Assembly (NCBI GenBank): GCA_964591105.1
Contig: CAZPZR010000017.1
Coordinates: forward strand, 1-29,973
Direction: 5' to 3'
DNA from: CAZPZR01 sp964591105
Lineage (GTDB): Bacteria; Bacillota; Clostridia; Lachnospirales; Lachnospiraceae
Length of the DNA: 29,973 bases
The position numbers were made by a program, and so were the translations under genes. Positions 24,970 through 29,973 of this stretch are shown here, piece after piece. Below the pieces are notes generated by a model. That model had not been told where the DNA came from, searched no databases, and saw only the letters and a list, made by a program, of their open reading frames with translations. How positions within the stretch are numbered: the first letter of the stretch is position 1; every line of letters starts with the position of its first letter.

Positions 24970-27900
24970 ATTCCACACTCTTCAATGCTTCAATCATATT
25001 GATCTTATTTAACGTTTGATTTGTAATAATATTCACTAAAAATGCGAACACAATTGTAATGATCCCTGCAATTACATAGCTTTGCGGATACAGAGTTATG
25101 CAAAATTCTAATGAAGGGAGCTGCAAGATTCCCATTACGTATCTTCCCAGGAGAAATCCCGTCGGCATTCCGCACAAAATTCCTAATCCGGTAAGTATGA
25201 TTGTCTCTTTATTAACATACGAATGTACTTCGAAGTTATAAAATCCCAATACTTTTATTGTTGCCAGTTCTCGTTCTCGCTCGGAGATATTGGTGTTCGA
25301 CAGTGTGAAAAGTACCACGAATGCCAGCAACGCTGCCAACACAAGGACAACATAAACTACCATGTTGATCAGTGTAAACGCACTTTCGAACTCTGCTGCC
25401 ATTCCTTCCGTGCTGGATGCCGTCAGTACTTCTTCCATTCTTGCAATTTTATCTTCATATGCCTGTGGATCTTTGCAAGCACTTGAAAATGTCGCCAACA
25501 CCGCATTGCTCTTATATTCCCCGAATAATTTTTCATAGGTTTCATCGGTCATATAAATCGCATTTCCAAGATAATTTTCAATAATTTTTGTAATGTTTAT
25601 TTCTGCTTCTTCTAATTCCAGATTCTGCAGAACTGCATTTTCTCCCACATCAAGACTTAACATTCTTGTTGCATTTTTCGTCAGGAAAATATCTCCATCC
25701 GCCAAAGTATATTCTTTATCTCTTTTATCCTTCAGACAAATGTACTGACTAAGATCCTCTCCGTCTTCTACAACTGTTAATTGAATGGTTTCTTTCTCGC
25801 CAGCCTCGTTATACAATTCCACGGATTCGATTCTGGCTGGCAGATAGGTGTCAATTTCGGAATCATTTTCCATTGTTTCATGCAATATAGCAAAATCATC
25901 CTCATCTGCCACTGCCATCAAATCATATTTATAAATATATTCATACTGTTGTGGTATCATTTCTGACACAGTGTTTTTTATTGTGAATCCACACAGCAAA
26001 AGTCCTGTACATCCCGCAATCCCAACGATTGTCATAAACATTCTTTTCTTATAACGGAAAATATTTCGTGCAGTTACTTTATTCAGGAATGATAATTTTT
26101 TCCAAATGAAAGTCACTCGCTCCAGAAGTACTCTTTCTCCCGCCTTTGGCGCTTTTGGTCGCATAAGCGTCGCTGGCATTTTCTTTAATTTTCGTTCACA
26201 AGCATAGTGTGTTGCCGCAAGAACTCCCACTTCGAACAGCAAGATTCCACCCATTCCGTAGAGTGCATCAAAGCACATAGTGTATTCAGGCAAAATGTAC
26301 ATTACATGAAAAACAATAAATATGATATTCGGAAGAATTACATAGCCGCCCACGTCGCCCAATATTCCTCCAATCAGGCAAGCTGCCGCTGCATACACCA
26401 CGTATTTGCGTCGAATCTCTCTATTGCTGAATCCTAATGCCTGATAAGTTCCAATCAGTCCTCTCTCTTCATCCACCATTCTTGTGATAGTCGTAAGGCT
26501 GATAAGAATCGCAATACTTAAAAATAGTACTGGGAAAACTGCTCCAATTGCCTGAATGGAATCTGCATCGCTTTTGATATTGTTATAACCACTTAATGAA
26601 GTACGGTCTTGCACATACCATCTCGTCATATCAATATCATCAATTTCTTTTTTCGCGTCTTCCAACTCCTGCGTTGCCTTTTGTTTCTCTTTAATATATT
26701 CTTCTTTCTGTTCCCGGAGTGTATCTTCCCCGTCTTTCAGTTGTTGTTCTCCTGACTTCAGTTCCTTCTCGGCCTGGGTAAGCTCGTTTTTACCTTCTTC
26801 CAATTCTTTTCGTCCATTCTGGATCTTCTCATATGCTTCGGACTTCTGTGTTTTCAGTTCCTCTTTGCCCGCATCTAATTCTTTCTCCGCGAGTTTCATT
26901 TGCTGAATTCCGGCTTCATATTGTGCCAGACCTGTGTTAATCTCCGTCTGACTTTCTTCTATCTGTTTCCATGCACTTTTAAATTGAACCTCAGCCGCAG
27001 TTTCCTGTGCTTTCAACTGCTCTTCCTGTGTTTGCAGTTCTGTAAATGTCGCTTCTTTCTGCTGTTCAATCTGTGTCAGACTTGCTTCAGCATTTTCAAG
27101 ATTTTGATTCACTGTCACAAGTGTAGCTTCTAATTCTTCTTTTTCGGTTACAGAAAGTTCTGGATTCAACAGCTTTTGTTCGACCTCTTGTTTTTGTTGT
27201 TGTAGCTCTTGCACCTGATTGTTGGCCTGTTCATAGATTGCAAGCATCTGCGCCCTTGAATCCCGAATCGTCTGATAACCTTGCTGCAATTGCAGTTTTG
27301 TTGCTGCTTCCTGTTCTCGAAGCCTCTTAGAATTTTTATCCAACTGCCTCTGTCCATTTATCAGCTTTGTATATGCCTTCTGGAGTTCTTCCTTTCCAGA
27401 CTTCAATTTTGCATATCCTTTCTCAAGTTTCGCTTCTGCTTTTGCAAATTCAGACTCAGCAACATTTTTCTGCTGTTTTAATAACTCCAAGCCTTCTTCT
27501 AATTCTTCTTTTCCATCTTCAAGCTGCTGTCTTGCGTCCAGGAGTTCTTCTTTGCTATCCTGCAGTTCCTCATCAGCATCCGCTATCTTACGGTCTGCCT
27601 TAGCAAATTCATCCTCCATTTTTTCTTTTCCATCCAGCCACTCTTCCATGGCCTCGTCATAAACTTCGTCATAACGAATTTGCTCTCGTTGTTCTTTTAT
27701 TTTCGATTCAATCTTTTGAACAACTTTCTCTACTGCCTCTTCATATTCCTGCGAATAGCAGCTCATTTCTTTTACATCTCGCAGACTCACATACGCAACC
27801 GTATAGATTTCACCATCAACTACTTCTGGAAGCACGTATCCTACATAATCTGTTGTTGCTGTAGAACGAAATCCCATGGAACCTTCGGAACTGTTAATGT

Positions 27901-28420
27901 CCAGTGCATCAATGATAATTCCAGAAATTTTATATCTGTTCTGTTTAAAATTTTCGGTTTTACCGTCAAAAATGATTTCATCCCCAACGCCTTTTCCAGA
28001 ATGATTTTTATAGTTTTCTGTCACAACAATTTCATTTGTTCTTTGTGGCAGCGTTCCTTCTAATATGTATGGTTCATTCATTCCCTGCTCACTCAAAGTT
28101 CGCAAATCCATACTTTTTCGCACGCCATCCAGCTTGGTGTAAACCGTCTCATTATATCCACCTTCTGCGCAAGCCACCTCTGACAAATGTCCCAGAGCAT
28201 CCACATCTTCCTGTGTAAGCCCCAAAGTTGACAGAATACGGATATCAAATAGATTTTGCTCATCAAAGAACTGATCCGCAGAATATCGCAAATCCTCACA
28301 GGATGCACGCAATCCACACATCATTGTCACACCAAGGATTGCAATCACCGCAATCGAAAGAAATCGCTTCTTTTCCTTTGTAATTGTACGCCATATATCT
28401 TTCCAATACGCTTTTTTCAT
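24968..28420 (-). CDS. FtsX-family ABC transporter permease with long extracytoplasmic coiled coil
   Basis: A 1150-residue membrane protein. It has an N-terminal transmembrane segment (FLSIAVIAILGVTMMCG, about 20-37) and an extracellular domain to about 255. A coiled coil of about 330 residues follows (about 260-595), rich in E, K, Q and heptad leucines (for example ELLDARQQLEDGKEELEEGL). Then come three membrane helices with the FtsX fold (VFPVLFLSIAILISLTTITRM, and so on), a second FtsX-type half starting with YKKRMFMTIVGIAGCTGLLLCG, a further external domain, and C-terminal helices. Two FtsX domains in one chain and the ATPase immediately upstream make a complete MacB-like mechanotransmission complex. 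Such systems move peptides or lipids or control cell-wall enzymes. ATG 28420 lies 5 bases after the ATPase stop; a GTG four codons earlier is an alternative start. Confidence 0.88.
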   Translation of the reverse strand: MKKAYWKDIWRTITKEKKRFLSIAVIAILGVTMMCGLRASCEDLRYSADQFFDEQNLFDIRILSTLGLTQEDVDALGHLSEVACAEGGYNETVYTKLDGVRKSMDLRTLSEQGMNEPYILEGTLPQRTNEIVVTENYKNHSGKGVGDEIIFDGKTENFKQNRYKISGIIIDALDINSSEGSMGFRSTATTDYVGYVLPEVVDGEIYTVAYVSLRDVKEMSCYSQEYEEAVEKVVQKIESKIKEQREQIRYDEVYDEAMEEWLDGKEKMEDEFAKADRKIADADEELQDSKEELLDARQQLEDGKEELEEGLELLKQQKNVAESEFAKAEAKLEKGYAKLKSGKEELQKAYTKLINGQRQLDKNSKRLREQEAATKLQLQQGYQTIRDSRAQMLAIYEQANNQVQELQQQKQEVEQKLLNPELSVTEKEELEATLVTVNQNLENAEASLTQIEQQKEATFTELQTQEEQLKAQETAAEVQFKSAWKQIEESQTEINTGLAQYEAGIQQMKLAEKELDAGKEELKTQKSEAYEKIQNGRKELEEGKNELTQAEKELKSGEQQLKDGEDTLREQKEEYIKEKQKATQELEDAKKEIDDIDMTRWYVQDRTSLSGYNNIKSDADSIQAIGAVFPVLFLSIAILISLTTITRMVDEERGLIGTYQALGFSNREIRRKYVVYAAAACLIGGILGDVGGYVILPNIIFIVFHVMYILPEYTMCFDALYGMGGILLFEVGVLAATHYACERKLKKMPATLMRPKAPKAGERVLLERVTFIWKKLSFLNKVTARNIFRYKKRMFMTIVGIAGCTGLLLCGFTIKNTVSEMIPQQYEYIYKYDLMAVADEDDFAILHETMENDSEIDTYLPARIESVELYNEAGEKETIQLTVVEDGEDLSQYICLKDKRDKEYTLADGDIFLTKNATRMLSLDVGENAVLQNLELEEAEINITKIIENYLGNAIYMTDETYEKLFGEYKSNAVLATFSSACKDPQAYEDKIARMEEVLTASSTEGMAAEFESAFTLINMVVYVVLVLAALLAFVVLFTLSNTNISERERELATIKVLGFYNFEVHSYVNKETIILTGLGILCGMPTGFLLGRYVMGILQLPSLEFCITLYPQSYVIAGIITIVFAFLVNIITNQTLNKINMIEALKSVE

Positions 28421-28425
28421 ATGTT

Positions 28426-29127
28426 CTACCACTCAATTTCTGAAATCGATGTCGGATGTTCGTTCACCGTCATTTCAATTACCTTTCCACTTTTAAATCG
28501 GATTAATCGGTCTGCCATTGGTGCTAATGCAGAATTATGAGTAATGATTAAAACGGTAATATTTTCCTTCCTGCATGTATCCTGCAGCAACTGCAAAATC
28601 TGTTTTCCTGTGTTATAGTCCAACGCTCCTGTCGGTTCATCGCAAAGTAAAAGTTTTGGATTCTTCGCAATCGCACGCGCAATTGCCACACGTTGCTGCT
28701 CTCCACCAGAAAGCTGTGCCGGGAAATTGCTTTTTCTCTCAGATAATCCAACCTTATCTAGTGTTTCCCCTGCATCCAACGAATCCTTACAAACTTGCGC
28801 TGCCAATTCTACATTTTCCAAAGCCGTCAGATTCGGCACCAAGTTATAAAATTGAAAAACGAATCCAATATCTTCTCTTCGGTATCCTACCAATTGTCTC
28901 GCATTGTAATCTGTAATCACATTTCCATCCACAATAATTTCACCAGATGTAGCCGTATCCATTCCTCCAAGAATATTTAGCGCTGTCGTTTTCCCTGCAC
29001 CGGAAGAGCCGAGGATCACTGCCAGTTCGCCTCTTTCAACGCAGAAAGATGCATCATCTAACGCTTTGATTGACATCTCTCCTGTTTTATATTCTTTCGT
29101 TATATGATTAAACTCAATCAATGCCAT
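28426..29127 (-). CDS. ABC transporter ATP-binding protein, MacB/LolD type
   Basis: A 233-residue ATPase with all motifs: Walker A GSSGAGKT, Q-loop FQFYNLVPNLTALENV, signature LSGGEQQRVAIARA, Walker B LLLCDEPTGALD and the switch histidine in IITHN. GALD after the Walker B glutamate is typical of the MacB/LolD/FtsE group that works with FtsX-fold permeases, and such a permease follows at once. Start ATG 29127 is preceded by AAAGGAG; the 28 upstream codons in the same frame look non-coding. The C-terminus extends about 15 residues past the usual end. Confidence 0.94.
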   Translation of the reverse strand: MALIEFNHITKEYKTGEMSIKALDDASFCVERGELAVILGSSGAGKTTALNILGGMDTATSGEIIVDGNVITDYNARQLVGYRREDIGFVFQFYNLVPNLTALENVELAAQVCKDSLDAGETLDKVGLSERKSNFPAQLSGGEQQRVAIARAIAKNPKLLLCDEPTGALDYNTGKQILQLLQDTCRKENITVLIITHNSALAPMADRLIRFKSGKVIEMTVNEHPTSISEIEW

Positions 29128-29230
29128 GTTTTTTCTCCTTTGTATAGAAATCTTGCATATTCGTTCTTCTATTTTACTACAAACTGTGGATTCCGTGGAA
29201 GAATTCTCCAAATGATTTTAGATATTTATA

Positions 29231-29259
29231 TTGTCTTACAACATTATTTGTGCTACAAT
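29231..29259 (+). promoter_or_regulatory. Plus-strand promoter with an internal inverted repeat
   Basis: TTGTCT (29231-29236), 17 bases, TACAAT (29254-29259). The inverted repeat CATTATT (29242-29248) / AATAATG (29257-29263) spans the spacer and -10 and could be an operator. It drives the leader and short reading frame to the right. The 284 bases between the ABC ATPase and that frame hold no other gene. Confidence 0.5.
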
Positions 29260-29358
29260 AATGCAAAAGCATATTTCTTGGAAATCTTTTGGTACATGGT
29301 ATCATCTATATTCTAATCACATTTCAGAAATCTATGCTTTCTATCACATTAGTTAAAG

Positions 29359-29392
29359 GCAGAAGCACTCTGAACTGTGAGAGTACTTCTGC
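29359..29392 (+). promoter_or_regulatory. 5' leader hairpin directly before a ribosome binding site
   Basis: GCAGAAG (29359-29365) pairs with CTTCTGC (29386-29392) and ACTCT (29367-29371) with AGAGT (29380-29384), around an 8-base loop with one C/A mismatch. The ribosome binding site AAAGGAGGAA (29395-29404) starts two bases after the stem, so the structure could affect initiation. Confidence 0.5.
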
Positions 29393-29411
29393 GAAAAGGA
29401 GGAAGTTGAAT

Positions 29412-29588
29412 ATGGTCAGAAGACGACACCTGAAAGAACACGCACGAAGATACCAGGCAAATACGTATCATTTGCGTGCCAACCCCAAACACAAGGACAC
29501 CGTTTTTCGTATGTTATTCCAAGATAAGAAAAACTTACTGACGAATTATAAAATGATAAATTTACATCCCCTGTTAATCTCATATTGA
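29412..29588 (+). pseudogene. Truncated Rpn-like (PD-(D/E)XK transposase/nuclease family) remnant
   Basis: A 58-residue frame with an excellent ribosome binding site. Its middle, NPKHKDTVFRMLFQDKKNLL, is the characteristic N-terminal motif of the Rpn/PD-(D/E)XK 'putative transposase' family (pattern KDxxFxxLFxDKxxLLxLY). Those proteins are about 250-350 residues long; here the nuclease core is missing and the frame ends within a terminator-like hairpin. The most likely reading is the 5' end of a deleted nuclease gene still attached to its promoter and leader. A small expressed peptide cannot be excluded. Recognition is from motif memory. Confidence 0.55.
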
Positions 29589-29612
29589 ATAGCAGGGGAT
29601 GATTTTACTTTT
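29565..29612. terminator. Terminator between the Rpn-like remnant and the small membrane protein
   Basis: CATCCCCTG (29565-29573) pairs with CAGGGGATG (29593-29601) around a 19-base loop, followed by a T-rich stretch. The left arm overlaps the 3' end of the Rpn-like frame and the right arm lies just beyond the stop of the minus-strand small gene, so it may serve both. Confidence 0.65.
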
Positions 29613-29727
29613 CCTGTTCTTTCTCTTCTTTTTCGCGTTTAGAATCTATGATTGCGTCAATCAAAACCAATATCGCATTCACGTAAAGAATAATAGGTGC
29701 TAATACTGTAAGCATATCAAAATCCAT
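29605..29727 (-). CDS. 40-residue small single-pass membrane protein
   Basis: The frame codes for 40 residues: a short MDFDM start, one hydrophobic helix (LTVLAPIILYVNAILVLIDA, about residues 6-25), then a highly charged tail of K, R, E and Q ending in KEQEK. The layout is that of small bacterial membrane peptides (type I toxin-like or modulators of membrane complexes). An AGAGGTAAC ribosome binding site lies at the right distance before ATG 29727, a possible promoter lies before it, and a hairpin follows. It is too short for most gene finders. No family is recognised. Confidence 0.6.
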   Translation of the reverse strand: MDFDMLTVLAPIILYVNAILVLIDAIIDSKREKEEKEQEK

Positions 29728-29749
29728 GATGTTACCTCTTTCTATAGAA

Positions 29750-29778
29750 TTTATCTTTGATAGCTTTAGTATTTACAA
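29750..29778 (-). promoter_or_regulatory. Possible promoter of the small membrane protein
   Basis: On the minus strand TTGTAA (29773-29778) and GATAAA (29750-29755) are 17 bases apart (4/6 each), just after the tRNA terminator. Low confidence. Confidence 0.3.
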
Positions 29779-29783
29779 TTTTT

Positions 29784-29819
29784 CAAAAAAAAATCTCAGA
29801 AACTTTCGTTTCTGAGATT
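29784..29819 (-). terminator. Terminator of the tRNA transcript
   Basis: A 12-bp stem, AATCTCAGAAAC / GTTTCTGAGATT (29792-29803 and 29808-29819), with a GAAA tetraloop on the minus strand and nine T residues following. It closes the tRNA-Cys/tRNA-Glu transcript. Confidence 0.9.
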
Positions 29820-29823
29820 CATC

Positions 29824-29894
29824 AGGCGCCAACCAGATTTGAACTGGTGATAGAGGTGTTGCAGACCTTTGCCTTACCACTTGGCTATGGCGCC
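29824..29894 (-). tRNA. tRNA-Cys (GCA)
   Basis: On the minus strand it has the acceptor GGCGCCA, D-arm GCC..AAGTGGTAA..GGC, anticodon loop CTGCAAC (anticodon GCA), T-arm ACCAG-TTCAAAT-CTGGT, acceptor TGGCGCC and discriminator T. The CCA end is not encoded. The first pair of the anticodon stem reads A-C rather than a normal pair. Confidence 0.93.
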
Positions 29895-29921
29895 ATATTC
29901 AATTACAAGCTTTCGCTTGAG

Positions 29922-29973
29922 TGACTCCTACGGGAATCGAACCCGTGTTACCGCCGTGAAAGGGCGATGTCTT
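29922..29973 (-). tRNA. tRNA-Glu (TTC), 5' part outside the window
   Basis: The visible 3' part has anticodon loop CTTTCAC (anticodon TTC) in the stem CCGCC.../GGCGG-type context. The T-arm is ACGGG-TTCGATT-CCCGT, the acceptor end AGGAGTC and the discriminator A. The 5' end is cut off by the window edge. It lies 27 bases before tRNA-Cys in the same direction. Confidence 0.9.

Noticed and set aside
29289..29411. Longer start for the Rpn-like frame at ATG 29289
   Set aside because: No ribosome site precedes it and its codons run through the leader hairpin; ATG 29412 has AAAGGAGGAA at the right distance.

Overview
The window looks like the chromosome of a low-GC, strictly anaerobic Firmicute of the gut Lachnospiraceae/Clostridia type. 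This rests on AT-rich DNA, strong AGGAGG ribosome binding sites, corrinoid and [Fe-S] radical-type enzymology, and large secreted FN3/FIVAR/LRR proteins. The species cannot be named from the sequence alone. Except for the first two genes and one short remnant near the right end, everything is coded on the minus strand.

Layout. (1) 109-2144, plus strand: a promoter, a double-cubane/2-hydroxyacyl-CoA-dehydratase-like reductase and its ATP-dependent activase, closed by a bidirectional terminator. (2) 2216-2623, minus: a small protein resembling the N-terminus of D-proline reductase proprotein PrdA (family call from memory, tentative). (3) 2732-15285, minus: four tandem genes for large secreted proteins. 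Each has a signal peptide, Ig/prealbumin-like, LRR or FIVAR-like modules, and the same 183-residue C-terminal double-FN3 tail. The last in transcriptional order is split by an in-frame TGA just before its tail. Another is interrupted by a 100-N assembly gap whose flanks overlap by 55 identical bases; removing the duplicate restores one open frame. (4) 15444-16577, minus: a PucR/CdaR-type regulator with an operator-like palindrome in its promoter spacer.

(5) 16784-24740, minus: a corrinoid methyl-transfer cluster. In transcription order it holds an NhaC-type antiporter, a URO-D-fold methyltransferase, a CobW/COG0523 GTPase, a corrinoid protein, an MtaA-like methyltransferase, a RACo-type corrinoid reactivase and a third, degenerate URO-D protein. 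Together they could import a methylated compound, move its methyl group to the corrinoid protein and on to an acceptor, and repair inactive Co(II) corrinoid. No MttB, MtaB or MtrH homologue is present, so the URO-D proteins probably perform the substrate-side step and the substrate is unknown. (6) 24968-29127, minus: a MacB-type ATPase and an FtsX-family permease with a roughly 330-residue coiled coil. (7) 29231-29973: a promoter, a structured leader and a truncated Rpn-like nuclease remnant (plus strand), a 40-residue small membrane protein (minus strand), then tRNA-Cys and a partial tRNA-Glu.

Most worth a second look: the shared-tail surface protein array with its stop codon and repeat-driven assembly gap, the MttB-less three-URO-D methyltransferase cluster, the stand-alone PrdA-like protein, and the small membrane protein next to the tRNAs.
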